Assembly: GCA_003240695.1 (NCBI GenBank)
Contig: QFNC01000008.1
Span: forward strand, 1 to 64,000
Direction of reading: 5' to 3'
DNA length: 64,000 nt
Origin: Pseudoxanthomonas suwonensis
GTDB taxonomy: Bacteria > Pseudomonadota > Gammaproteobacteria > Xanthomonadales > Xanthomonadaceae
Shown piece after piece: positions 45,071-53,624 of the stretch. How positions within the stretch are numbered: position 1 is the stretch's first letter; every line of letters begins with the position of its first letter. The notes beneath the pieces are model-generated. The model was not told the DNA's origin. It ran no database searches and saw only the letters and a program-made list of their open reading frames with translations. The position numbers and the translations under genes are program-made.

Positions 45071-45159
45071 GCGGAGCAAATCCCGTGCGGCCGGATGCCG
45101 CGGTCGCACAGGGTAAACCGTCGCCGGACCGGTTTCGAGCGGTGCAGCCCGGACCTCGT

Positions 45160-45417
45160 TCAGGCGCGGACCGGCTTCTTCCTGCGCAGCATCTCGAACA
45201 CGAACAGCAGCACGATGGCAGAGGCAATCGCAGCCACCCAGGTCATGACGATGCCCAGCTCGAAATTGGCCGATGCCCAGCCGCCGATCACGGCACCCAC
45301 GATGCCCAGCAGGATCGTCATGATCCAGCCCATCGGGTCGGCGCCCGGCTTGAGCAGCCGTGCCAGGATGCCGATGACCAGTCCGCCGAACACGTAGCCG
45401 ATGACACCATCGAACAT
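45160..45417 (-). CDS. GlsB/YeaQ/YmgE family stress-response membrane protein
   Basis: 85 residues, three transmembrane helices with the Gly-rich family pattern: GGLVIGILARLLKPGADPMGWIMTILLGIVGAVIGGW. Members are induced by general stress; the mechanism is unknown. It ends in a basic tail (MLRRKKPVRA). Stands alone between amgK and the M20 peptidase gene. The start at 45417 follows a GGGGGAAAT region on the coding strand. Confidence 0.9.
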   Translation of the reverse strand: MFDGVIGYVFGGLVIGILARLLKPGADPMGWIMTILLGIVGAVIGGWASANFELGIVMTWVAAIASAIVLLFVFEMLRRKKPVRA

Positions 45418-45505
45418 GGCGATTTCCCCCAGGTTGAAGTGACCGACAGGCTAGGCCGAACCCGGTGATGGCCGTGTCACGCGCATCCGGCGCGGCTGCA
45501 TTGGC

Positions 45506-47002
45506 TCAGCAGCAGCCATGATCGCCGTGGCGGTCGCCCGAGTCCGCCGCCACCGCGCTGCCGGTGGTTTCGCCGCGCACGCTGGCGGCGTGGTGGGCGG
45601 CGATCACGTGCGCGACGCAGGCGGTCACGCCCTTGCCCATCGGGATGTGCAGGAATTCGTTCGGCCCGTGCGCGTTGGAATGCGGCCCCAGCACGCCTGT
45701 GATCATGAACTGCGCGGCCGGGAACTTCTCGCCCAGCATGCCCATGAACGGAATCGTGCCGCCTTCGCCCATGTACATCGCCGGCTTGCCGAACACGGCC
45801 TGGCTGGACGCATCGATGGCCTGCTCCAGCCACGGCACCATGCTGGGCGCGTTCCAGCCGGTGGAGGATTTCTCCAGTTCGAAGGTCACGGTCGCGCCGC
45901 CCGGTGCCGGCTGTTCCAGCAGCGCATCGCGCAGCAGCTGGCCGCCGGTGCTGCCGTCCAGCGTGGGCGGCAGACGCAGGCTCAGCTTGACCGCGGTGTA
46001 AGGACGCAGCACGTTGCCGGCCGAATCGAGCGGCGGCATGCCATCCACGCCGGTCACCGACAGCGCGGGCCGCCAGGTGCGATTGAGCACCAGTTCGTTC
46101 AGATCGTCGGCCATCGGCTGCACGCCGTCCACCCACGGGAACATGTCGATGAGCTCCTTGCCCAGTACCTGCGTCATCCTGCCCACCTGCTCGCGGCGGT
46201 CGGCCGGAATGTCCACGTACAGGCCGTCGATGGCGAGCTTGCCGGTGGTCTCGTCCTCGATCCGCGACAGCAGCTGGCGCAGCAGACGGAAGCTGGACGG
46301 CACGGCGCCGGAGGCACTGCCCGAATGCACGCCTTCGGTCAGCACGTCCACGCGCAGGTTGCCGCCGGCCAGGCCGCGCAGCGAGGTCGTGCACCACAGT
46401 TGTTCGTAGTTGCCGCAGCCCGAATCCAGGCACACCACCAGCGACGGCTTGCCGATGCGATCGGCCAGATGATCGACGTAGGCGGGCAGGTCGTAGCTGC
46501 CGGATTCCTCGCAGGCCTCGATCAGCACCACGCAGCGCGCATGCGGCAGCTGCTGCGCCTGCAGCGCCATCACCGCGGTCAGCGAGCCGAAGATCGCGTA
46601 GCCGTCGTCGGCGCCGCCGCGCCCATACAGCCTGTCGCCCTTCAGCACGGGCTTCCACGGACCGAGATCGTCGTCCCAGCCGGTCATTTCCGGCTGCTTG
46701 TCCAGATGTCCGTACAGCAGCACCACGTCCTCGCCGGTCTCTGGCCCGCTGGCGGGGATGTCGATGTAGATCAGCGGCGTGCGTCCTTCCAGGCGCACCA
46801 CCTCGACTGTCATTCCGGCGATCGGCTGTGCCTTGGCCCAGGTTTCCATCAGCGCCACTGCCTGGTCCATGTAACCGTGCGCCACCCAGTCGGCGTCGAA
46901 CATCGGCGATTTGTTGGGAATGGCGATGTACCGGATCAGCTGCGGCACGATCTCGTCGTCCCACTTGCTGTCCACGAATGCCTGGATCGGGTTGGCGGCC
47001 AT
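45506..47002 (-). CDS. M20 family metallopeptidase
   Basis: 498 residues. Cytoplasmic di-zinc peptidase of the M20 family (dipeptidase or aminoacylase-like). Metal-binding motifs: LLYGHLDKQPE (first His/Asp), GRGGADDGYAIFG (bridging Asp), IEACEESGSYD (Glu pair) and the C-terminal LGPHSNAHGPNEF (His). Dimerisation insert with EGVHSGSASGAVPSSF. GAGGAG lies 7 bases before the ATG. Substrate not known. The C-terminal tail is His/Asp/Gly/Cys-rich (SGDRHGDHGCC), odd for the family and possibly metal-binding. Confidence 0.9.
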   Translation of the reverse strand: MAANPIQAFVDSKWDDEIVPQLIRYIAIPNKSPMFDADWVAHGYMDQAVALMETWAKAQPIAGMTVEVVRLEGRTPLIYIDIPASGPETGEDVVLLYGHLDKQPEMTGWDDDLGPWKPVLKGDRLYGRGGADDGYAIFGSLTAVMALQAQQLPHARCVVLIEACEESGSYDLPAYVDHLADRIGKPSLVVCLDSGCGNYEQLWCTTSLRGLAGGNLRVDVLTEGVHSGSASGAVPSSFRLLRQLLSRIEDETTGKLAIDGLYVDIPADRREQVGRMTQVLGKELIDMFPWVDGVQPMADDLNELVLNRTWRPALSVTGVDGMPPLDSAGNVLRPYTAVKLSLRLPPTLDGSTGGQLLRDALLEQPAPGGATVTFELEKSSTGWNAPSMVPWLEQAIDASSQAVFGKPAMYMGEGGTIPFMGMLGEKFPAAQFMITGVLGPHSNAHGPNEFLHIPMGKGVTACVAHVIAAHHAASVRGETTGSAVAADSGDRHGDHGCC

Positions 47003-47195
47003 CGGAAACTCCTCGGATTCGACAGCCTGCAAGTGTAGCCACTCGTGCGTGATCGGACTTTTCCGATGCGTTGCCGATGGATTGCCCGAGGTGCGGGCAG
47101 GACATCGGGCGATGGGCGCCGCAACGCGTGGCAAGCAGACTGTCTTCACCGGCCGGGACTGGCCGGCAACCCGAAACAACCACAGGAGACCGCTC

Positions 47196-47537
47196 GTGAC
47201 CCCATTCAAACCGATGCTGCAGGGACTGCTGCTGTCGTTGGCGCTGGCAGGCAGTGTGTTCGCCCAGGACAAGGTGGACATCAACACGGCCGACGCCGCC
47301 ACGCTGGACCGCGTGCTGCTGAATGTGGGACCGAGCAAGGCCGCAGCCATCGTCGCGTACCGCAAGCAACATGGACCGTTCCGCAGTGCCGACGAACTGG
47401 CCAAGGTCAAGGGAATCGGGTTGAGCACGGTGGACAAGAACGCCGATCGCATCGTGCTGCGCAACGCAACGGCCCCGACCAGGACGTCGGCACGGAAGAC
47501 CGCCACTGCGCCACGCAGACCGATCGCATCGCGTTGA
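47196..47537 (+). CDS. ComEA-like helix-hairpin-helix protein
   Basis: 113 residues. Signal peptide (LLLSLALAGSVFAQ), then a double helix-hairpin-helix domain: VDINTADAATLDRVLLNVGPSKAAAIVAYRK and SADELAKVKGIGLSTVDKN. ComEA proteins bind double-stranded DNA in the periplasm during natural transformation. The basic Arg/Thr tail fits DNA binding. The start is a GTG at 47196 with AGGAG 9 bases upstream; no ATG gives an intact signal peptide. It is divergent from the M20 gene with a 193-bp gap in which I see no clear element. Confidence 0.85.
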   Translation: MTPFKPMLQGLLLSLALAGSVFAQDKVDINTADAATLDRVLLNVGPSKAAAIVAYRKQHGPFRSADELAKVKGIGLSTVDKNADRIVLRNATAPTRTSARKTATAPRRPIASR

Positions 47538-47695
47538 GCAACGCAGCAGCGGTGGCGGATGCACCGATGCCTGCGGGGAGCCGGATGCTCCCATGACAGG
47601 GGCTGGAATGCCCGACACGGACGTGCCGTCTGCCCGCTGCGCAGGATGCGTGGCGGGCAGGCACCTTTGCCCGGCTGCGCGGATACACTGGCCGC

Positions 47696-48298
47696 ATGAC
47701 CGGATTCGTCGTGCGGCACCTTCCATCCACCGGCTACCTGGAACAGCGCTGGCGCAACGGCGGCGGCAGCACGCGCGAGATCGCCCGGCATCCGGATGGA
47801 GCCGACCACTGGCTGTGGCGCCTGTCGATCGCGCGCGTCGAAAGCGACGGGCCGTTTTCGTCGTTTCCCGGCATCGATCGGCATCTGCTGCTGCTGAGCG
47901 GCAATGGTCTGCGGCTGCGCTTCGACGATGGCACGCTGCAGGTACTGATGCCGCCGCACGGCGCCCTGCGCTTTGCCGGCGACGAGGCCGTGCATGGCGA
48001 ACTGATCGACGGTCCGGTGACCGATTTCAACCTGATGTGGCGGCGCGACCGCGTCACGGCGGACGTCTGGCTGCGACCGCTGGTGGGCAGCGGCGTGCTG
48101 GCCGTGGCAGCGGGCGAGACCTGGGCGATGCACCTGGTCGCGGGGCGCTTGCGGCTTGGCGATGGAGCGGCGACCGGACTGGCATCGGGCGACACCGCGA
48201 TGGTGCGCAACGATGTCGAAGCAACGCATCTGCTGCGCTACGACGGTTCCGGCACGGCCATCGTGGTGCGGATACGGCCGGCGGTCCAGTCCGGCTGA
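47696..48298 (+). CDS. HutD/Ves family protein
   Basis: 200 residues, two-domain cupin-like beta barrel. Family pattern: RWRNGGGSTREIARHPDG, WRLSIARVESDGPFSSFPGIDRHLLLLSGNG and VTDFNLMWRRD. HutD proteins occur with histidine-utilisation genes and are thought to regulate or buffer the pathway by binding formylglutamate-type ligands. Here it is far from hutI (about 25 kb). The 158-bp gap before it contains an 8-bp hairpin (47632-47662) and a TACACT box about 8 bp before the ATG. Confidence 0.85.
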   Translation: MTGFVVRHLPSTGYLEQRWRNGGGSTREIARHPDGADHWLWRLSIARVESDGPFSSFPGIDRHLLLLSGNGLRLRFDDGTLQVLMPPHGALRFAGDEAVHGELIDGPVTDFNLMWRRDRVTADVWLRPLVGSGVLAVAAGETWAMHLVAGRLRLGDGAATGLASGDTAMVRNDVEATHLLRYDGSGTAIVVRIRPAVQSG

Positions 48299-48302
48299 GG
48301 CC

Positions 48303-49922
48303 TCAATATACGTCGCGCCGGTAGCGTGCATCCCTGCGCAGCGCATCGAGGGCCGGCTGTCCGATGGCGTCCGTCAGCACCGCGTCCACTGCCGGCGCCA
48401 TGCCTTGCAGACTGCCGCACACGTAGATCGCCGCACCTGCATCCAGCCACTGGCGCAGGCGATCGGTCTGCGCCCGCACTGCATCCTGCACATAGCGCTG
48501 GGCGGCTTCGTCGCGGGAGAACACCCGATCCAGGTGTGCCAGATGCCCGTGTTGCAGCCACCCATCAAGTTCCGGCGCATAGAAATTGTCGTGCGCCCGG
48601 GTGCGTTCGCCGAACAGCAGCCAGTTGCGATCGGCACCTGCCGCGATGCGTGCCTTGAGGTGCGCGCGCAGGCCGGCAATGCCAGTGCCATTGCCGATCA
48701 GGATCATCGGTGCGCTGGGCGGTGGCGCATGGAAATTCGGATTGCGGCGGATGCGCAGGTCGATTTCGCCACCGACTGCGGCGTACTGGCACAGCCATCC
48801 GCTGCCCAGTCCTGGCGAACCGTCTTCGTGCTGCATCAGGCGCACGAGCAATTGCAATTGGCCACCTGCGGGAAGCGAGGCGATCGAATAGTCGCGATGC
48901 GGCAAGGGTCGCAGCAGGGCTGGCACGGCATGTTCATCCAGTCCGGCGATGGCATCCAGGGCGGGAAGACATGACCGTGACAGTGCGTCGCGTAACGGCA
49001 TGTTCGCCTCCCGCAGCACGACCATTGCCTGGCCATCGAGGCCGCTTTGCTGTAGCCACCGTTCAACTTCGGCAGGCGGATGCCGTGGCACGATCTCGGC
49101 GATGTCGCCGGCCTGCCAATCGAGGTCGGCAGGAGTGGGCGGCTGCAATGCCAAGTGATACGCCAGGCCACCCGGGCTTCCGGCATTGAGCAGCAACCGT
49201 TCGGAGACCGTCCAGGGTTGGTAAGAACGATGTTGTCCATCGGATTGGACTGCATGTCCGGTCAGCGTTGCCAATTGCTGCTGCCACTGGCGCAGGGCCG
49301 CCGGGTCAGCATTGTCCACTTCCACTCTCTGGAATAGACGCTGCGCGCCCTGAGCTTGCAACCAGTTGTCCAAGTCGCGGCCGAACGCGCAGAAGTTCGC
49401 GTAGGTGCTGTCTCCCAATGCCAGCAACCCGTAACGCATGCGGGTCAGGTCGGTCTGCGTTGCCAATACGTGGCTGGCAAAGGCGAGCGCATGATCCGGC
49501 GCATCGCCTTCGCCAGTGGTGCTGACGATGAAGAGCCAATTCCCGTGCTGCAGATCTGCAATGTCGATGCTGTCGAGATTCCGCACCTCGGCATCCGCAT
49601 CCGTGTCAGCCAGTGCAGCGGCCGTGCGCTGCGCCAGCTCCAGGGCGAAACCAGTCTGGCTGGCATAGGCGATGTCCCATTGCGATGCTGCTGATTGCGC
49701 TGGCGAAGATACAGCTTGACCCGCTGCCCTGTGCCGCAGCACCACCCAGCAGAAGATCAGATAGAGAAGCAGTGCGATGCCAGCGGAAATCCGCGGACCT
49801 AGCAGCGGCGTGATTGAAGGCCACGGCGCCGGTTGCAGTACGAGCAACCACAGGGCCAATCCGCCCAGTGCAAGCACTGTCGCGGCGTTGCCGATGGCCG
49901 AAGGGCTCAGTGGGTTTCGCAT
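48303..49922 (-). CDS. Flavodoxin/FAD-NADPH oxidoreductase, membrane-anchored
   Basis: 539 residues. Two hydrophobic N-terminal helices (residues about 15-33 and 40-60), a flavodoxin-like FMN domain (IAYASQTGFALELAQRTA, STTGEGDAPDHA, LGDSTYANFCAFGRDLD) and an FAD/NADPH reductase domain (RDYSIASLP, ILIGNGTGIAGLRAHLKAR, CGSLQGMAPAVDAVL). This is the sulfite-reductase-flavoprotein-like arrangement. As last gene of the iron operon it likely feeds NADPH electrons to the membrane PepSY protein. A GTG two codons earlier overlaps the apbE stop and is an alternative start. Confidence 0.88.
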   Translation of the reverse strand: MRNPLSPSAIGNAATVLALGGLALWLLVLQPAPWPSITPLLGPRISAGIALLLYLIFCWVVLRHRAAGQAVSSPAQSAASQWDIAYASQTGFALELAQRTAAALADTDADAEVRNLDSIDIADLQHGNWLFIVSTTGEGDAPDHALAFASHVLATQTDLTRMRYGLLALGDSTYANFCAFGRDLDNWLQAQGAQRLFQRVEVDNADPAALRQWQQQLATLTGHAVQSDGQHRSYQPWTVSERLLLNAGSPGGLAYHLALQPPTPADLDWQAGDIAEIVPRHPPAEVERWLQQSGLDGQAMVVLREANMPLRDALSRSCLPALDAIAGLDEHAVPALLRPLPHRDYSIASLPAGGQLQLLVRLMQHEDGSPGLGSGWLCQYAAVGGEIDLRIRRNPNFHAPPPSAPMILIGNGTGIAGLRAHLKARIAAGADRNWLLFGERTRAHDNFYAPELDGWLQHGHLAHLDRVFSRDEAAQRYVQDAVRAQTDRLRQWLDAGAAIYVCGSLQGMAPAVDAVLTDAIGQPALDALRRDARYRRDVY

Positions 49923-49924
49923 GA

Positions 49925-50929
49925 TCACGCCACCACATGCGTGTGGAACGCATCCGTCATGCGTTCGCGCAATCCGGTTTCGGTACGTTCGAGAAACCGG
50001 GCGGCCAGTCCGCGCTGCTGGGCCAGCGCGAATCCTTGCGAGCCGCCCAGCACCGTGAGAGCCGTCGCCCAGGCATCGGCCTGCATGGCCTCATGCGCGA
50101 TCACGGTCACTGCGGCGGCAGCGTGTTCGTGCGGCTCGCCAGTTCGGGGGTCGATAGTATGCGTGTAGCGACGTCCATCGCGCTGGTAGTGATGCCAGCG
50201 GTCGCCGGAACTGGCTACCGCGATGTCGTCCAGCAAGAGTACGCGCGGCGCCGAAACATCGTCTGCTTCATCGGGGCCTGCTTCGACCAGCACATGCCAG
50301 GCTGCGTCATCGGGCTTGCGCCCGTACCCGCGCAACTCGCCGCCGACTTCCACCAGCGCAGCCGTCACGCCTGCGGCCTGCAGCCATTCCACCACCTGAT
50401 CCACGCCGAAACCCTTGGCGATTGCGGACAGGTCGATCCGTACGTCACCGGGCTGCAGGAGCTGTCCAGCGTCCCGGTCCAATGCGATGCGCCGCCAATC
50501 CACGCGTCGCCGTTCGCGCTGCACGGCTGCCTGCGTGGGCGCATCGCAATGCGCGTCGGCGCCGAAGCCCCAAAGTCCCACCAGCGGTCCGACGGTCGGA
50601 TCGAAGGCGCCGTTGCTGGCGCGCGCGATCTCCAGTGCGCAGCCAAGCACGCGCTGAAATTCCGGCGCAATCGCGTGCCAGGTACCGCACGCGGCACGGT
50701 TGTACGCACTGATCTCCGAATCCGCCTCCCACGTGCTCATCTGCCCGACCACGCGGGCCAACTGCGTTTCGATGCCTGCATGCAGTGCGTGCAGGTCGGC
50801 GCTGGGTGCGGCCACCAGCCGCGCCGACCACGTTGTGCCCATGGTTTCGCCGCCGAGCGTGGCGATGGCGTCGGCGGCGGGATGTGCGGCCAAGATGTTA
50901 TTGCGGCAGCACTTCGAACGTGGCCACAT
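49925..50929 (-). CDS. apbE: FAD:protein FMN transferase ApbE
   Basis: 334 residues. Transfers FMN from FAD to a Thr of target proteins. Family features: GGETMGTTWSARL, MSTWEADSEISAYNR, IDLSAIAKGFGVDQV, ALVEVGGELRGYGRKP and a Mg-binding TIDPRTGEPHEHAAAAVTVIA. Unlike the usual periplasmic lipoprotein form, it shows no signal peptide: the first 30 residues are polar and basic (RSKCCRNN). The start at 50929 overlaps the DUF4198 gene by 32 bp; no later ATG keeps the domain whole. Confidence 0.93.
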   Translation of the reverse strand: MWPRSKCCRNNILAAHPAADAIATLGGETMGTTWSARLVAAPSADLHALHAGIETQLARVVGQMSTWEADSEISAYNRAACGTWHAIAPEFQRVLGCALEIARASNGAFDPTVGPLVGLWGFGADAHCDAPTQAAVQRERRRVDWRRIALDRDAGQLLQPGDVRIDLSAIAKGFGVDQVVEWLQAAGVTAALVEVGGELRGYGRKPDDAAWHVLVEAGPDEADDVSAPRVLLLDDIAVASSGDRWHHYQRDGRRYTHTIDPRTGEPHEHAAAAVTVIAHEAMQADAWATALTVLGGSQGFALAQQRGLAARFLERTETGLRERMTDAFHTHVVA

Positions 50930-51707
50930 AGCTCAGGCGCCGCTCCGTGGCCTGCGGTACGCGGGTTTTCGCATCCTGGGTGGTGGTTTCCAGCCAGTAC
51001 ATGCCTGCTTCCGGCCAAGTGACCTTGAAACTGCCATCGGCACCGGTGGCGGTCTTGATCTCGTCCTGTGCATTGCGATACCGCGTGCCTCCGCGCACGA
51101 TCTCGATCGCAAGGCCTTTGGCGGGCTGGCCATCCACCAGTAGCTTGAAAGTCGCTTCCTCGCCGGCGAACAGATCGTTCGGATGCGTGACCGGGACCAG
51201 TTCCACGCCTTCGCCAGTGGCTTTCAGCGCAGCGTCGCTCGGAGCGCCGTTGGTCACGAAGGTTTCGATGCGGCCGATCGACTCGCTGATCTGCAGGTTC
51301 TTCGCATCCTTCGGCACCTTGGTCGCGATGTCTTCCGGCTTGGCGCGGCGCAGGCCGGCAGGCTTGCCGTCGGCGCCTTCCCAGCGAATCATCAGCCCGT
51401 CCACCTTGCTGGCGATGCGATAGGTGCCTTGCTGGGCGAGTTCCACATCGAACACGGTGCGGTACTTGCCCGTAGCGAGGTTCTGCGCATCCACGGTGCT
51501 GCCATCGGGCGCGGTGATGGTCAGCCCTTCGGTGCGCAGCGGATTGTGGTTGAAATAGAACAGGTCGTTGGACACCGCCGCATCCACGGTCACCACCGGT
51601 TTTTCACCAGCCAGGACCGTCTGCGACGGCAGCAGCCACGCCTTGTGGGCCAAGGCGGTGAGCGGCAGCAGCGCCAAGGCGGCGAGGACGAGAGCAGAAC
51701 GTTTCAT
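50898..51707 (-). CDS. DUF4198 domain periplasmic protein
   Basis: 269 residues. Signal peptide (VLAALALLPLTALA), mature start HKAWLLPSQT, then beta-sandwich DUF4198 domain with YFNHNPLRTEGLTI, FLAGEEATFKLL-like DLFAGEEATFKLLVDGQPAKG and SFKVTWPEAGMYWLETT. DUF4198 proteins are linked to nickel/cobalt or iron uptake loci. AGGAG lies 7 bases before the ATG at 51707. Middle of the iron operon, between the DUF2271 and apbE genes. Confidence 0.9.
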   Translation of the reverse strand: MKRSALVLAALALLPLTALAHKAWLLPSQTVLAGEKPVVTVDAAVSNDLFYFNHNPLRTEGLTITAPDGSTVDAQNLATGKYRTVFDVELAQQGTYRIASKVDGLMIRWEGADGKPAGLRRAKPEDIATKVPKDAKNLQISESIGRIETFVTNGAPSDAALKATGEGVELVPVTHPNDLFAGEEATFKLLVDGQPAKGLAIEIVRGGTRYRNAQDEIKTATGADGSFKVTWPEAGMYWLETTTQDAKTRVPQATERRLSYVATFEVLPQ

Positions 51708-51745
51708 GGAAACTCCTAATGCAAGTGTCTTGGAATGAATGTGGT

Positions 51746-52258
51746 TCAGGGCTTGGTTGCAAGCAGAATCTTGCCCAGCTCGGTGCTGCCCTGGGCGCTG
51801 CCGGTGCCCGGCTTGCCTTTCCACTCGAACGGGATCTTCAGAAGTTCGCGCCCCCCGACTTCGCGGACGGCCTCCACCACCAGCGTGTAGCGGCCTGCGG
51901 GCAACTTGGCCAGCGCCGGGTGGGTGTGATCGAATCTCAGCGCGTGCTTGCCGACAGGGCGGGTAGGGCCGGTGACGCCATCCACCGGCACCTTCAAGGT
52001 GCGTCCGCTCTTGCGCCACCACTGGCGCAGGTCCGGCAGCCACTTGGCGCCGTGGCCTTCCTTGCCCTCGGTCTGCTGATACCAGATCGACAAGTTACCA
52101 ACGGACGTCTGGCCATCGCCCTCGATCCACACCGCGACATACGGACGATGGTATTCGGATGCATTGATGCGCGGGACTTCGATGTTCAGCGTGATCTGGG
52201 CAGCGTGCGACGGTGCGATCAGCAATGTGCTTAGAACCATGGTGGTAGGGATGCGCAT
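51746..52258 (-). CDS. DUF2271 periplasmic protein, likely flavinylated
   Basis: 170 residues. Signal peptide (MVLSTLLIAPSHA, cleavage about residue 19), then DUF2271: YVAVWIEGDGQTSVGNLSIWYQ, HGAKWLPDLRQWWRKSGRT and LRFDHTHPALAKLPAGRYTLVVEAVREVGG. DGVTGPT (residues 93-99) resembles the ApbE target motif Dxx(S/T)GA(T/S), with Pro in place of Ala, making Thr99 the candidate FMN attachment site. apbE is two genes downstream. Role inferred: periplasmic electron carrier in the PepSY pathway. Confidence 0.85.
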   Translation of the reverse strand: MRIPTTMVLSTLLIAPSHAAQITLNIEVPRINASEYHRPYVAVWIEGDGQTSVGNLSIWYQQTEGKEGHGAKWLPDLRQWWRKSGRTLKVPVDGVTGPTRPVGKHALRFDHTHPALAKLPAGRYTLVVEAVREVGGRELLKIPFEWKGKPGTGSAQGSTELGKILLATKP

Positions 52259-52275
52259 GGAATTGCCTTCGGATG

Positions 52276-52917
52276 TCAGTGGATGAACAGCAGCGCCAGC
52301 ACGGCGGGAATCAGCAGTCCCAGCGCCACCAGCGGCCACGTGGAGCGTCGTTGTCTGGCATGCATCTGCAACAGGAACAAACCGGTGACGGTGAACACGA
52401 TGCAGGCCACTGCGAACAGGTCGATGAACCAGCTCCAGGCGGCGCCTGTGTTGCGGCCCTTGTGCAGATCGTTGAGCCAGGCGATGGCGCCGCGCTCGGT
52501 GCGTTCGTATTCCAGCGTACCGTCGGCGCGCTGAATGCTGAGCCATGCATCCCGGCCCGGTCCGGGCATCGACAGATAGATGTCTTCCGCTGACCACTCG
52601 GCGTTGCGCTCGCCAGCGACGATGCCATGCGTCTCCAGCAGCCAGTCACGGATGGATGGCGGCAGCGGAGCATTGCCATCCTCGCGTTCGGGAAGTGCCT
52701 GAATCAATGCCATCGGCACGTTGCCGTTGACATGCGTTACCGCTGGCTTGGCTTCGATCTGTGCGGCGTGATTCAGGGTGATGCCGGTGATCGCGAACAG
52801 CAGCGTTCCCACCAGGCAGATCGCGGCGCTGATCCAGTGCCACTGGTGCAGCGTGCGCAGCCAATAGCCGCGACGTTGGCGCGCAGTGGGGTCGGCAGGC
52901 GATGCAGGTGTGGTCAC
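52276..52917 (-). CDS. PepSY-associated transmembrane protein
   Basis: 213 residues. Transmembrane helices at about residues 25-45 (ISAAICLVGTLLFAITGITL), 160-180 (WFIDLFAVACIVFTVTGLFLL) and 193-211; between them lies a periplasmic PepSY-like domain (IEAKPAVTHVNG, IYLSMPGPGRDAWLSI, LNDLHKGRNTG). His residues before and after the helices (LHQWHWIS, LNDLHKG) could bind haem. The GTG start at 52917 is 4 bp after the upstream stop; an upstream ATG in the same frame runs through the oxygenase gene. Probably carries electrons across the inner membrane. Confidence 0.85.
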   Translation of the reverse strand: MTTPASPADPTARQRRGYWLRTLHQWHWISAAICLVGTLLFAITGITLNHAAQIEAKPAVTHVNGNVPMALIQALPEREDGNAPLPPSIRDWLLETHGIVAGERNAEWSAEDIYLSMPGPGRDAWLSIQRADGTLEYERTERGAIAWLNDLHKGRNTGAAWSWFIDLFAVACIVFTVTGLFLLQMHARQRRSTWPLVALGLLIPAVLALLFIH

Positions 52918-52921
52918 GCGC

Positions 52922-53599
52922 CTACGTCTCCGCCCAGCGGCGCAGGAGATTGTGGTAGACGCCGGTGAGTTGCAGGACGGCCTCCCGATCGGAACCGCTG
53001 GTGCGCAGGCGCTCGATCGCCGTATCCAACTCGAACAGCAGCCGCCGGCTGGCATCATCGCGCACCATGCTCTGCACCCAGAAGAACGATGCCAAACGGG
53101 CGCCGCGGGTCACGGCTTCCACCCGGTGCAGGCTGCTCGAGGGATAGAGAATCAGGTCTCCCGCGGGCAGCTTGACCTCATGTTCGCCATAGGTGTCGCT
53201 GATGACGAGCTCGCCGCCGTCGTAGTCGTCCGGTTCCGCCAGAAAGAGCGTGCATGACAGATCGGAGCGGACATGTCCGTGCTCGCCCGATTGCATGACC
53301 GCACCATCGACGTGCATGCCGTATTCGCCACCGCCGTGGTAGCGATTGAAGCGGGGCGCCATCGTCTTCAGCGGCAGCGCCGCGGCGAAGAACAATGGGC
53401 TGCGCGCCAGCGCGGCCAGCACCGTGCGCGCCAGTGCGGCACGCATCGGCGAGGCGTCCGGCAACTGCTCGTTGCGCTTGACCTGTGCGCCCTGCACGCC
53501 GACGGTTTCGCGCCCGTCGGTCCAATCGGCGCCGTCCAGCGCGGAACGCAGGCTGCGCAGTTCATCGCGGGTCAGGATCTCGGGCACGTGCAGCAGCAT
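52922..53599 (-). CDS. Fe(II)/2-oxoglutarate-dependent oxygenase, PiuC/YbiX family
   Basis: 225 residues. Prolyl-hydroxylase-like dioxygenase. Iron ligands are HVDGAVM (HxD) and SSLHRVEAVTRGAR (distal His, with Arg for 2-oxoglutarate). The N-terminus LHVPEILTRDEL and GGGEYGMHVDG match the PKHD-type PiuC/YbiX group, usually encoded beside a Fiu/PiuA siderophore receptor. That is the case here, 25 bp downstream of the receptor. The substrate is unknown; a role in processing siderophore or receptor is conjecture. Confidence 0.93.
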   Translation of the reverse strand: MLLHVPEILTRDELRSLRSALDGADWTDGRETVGVQGAQVKRNEQLPDASPMRAALARTVLAALARSPLFFAAALPLKTMAPRFNRYHGGGEYGMHVDGAVMQSGEHGHVRSDLSCTLFLAEPDDYDGGELVISDTYGEHEVKLPAGDLILYPSSSLHRVEAVTRGARLASFFWVQSMVRDDASRRLLFELDTAIERLRTSGSDREAVLQLTGVYHNLLRRWAET

Positions 53600-53624
53600 G
53601 ATGGCGACTGTTCTCGATGGCTGA

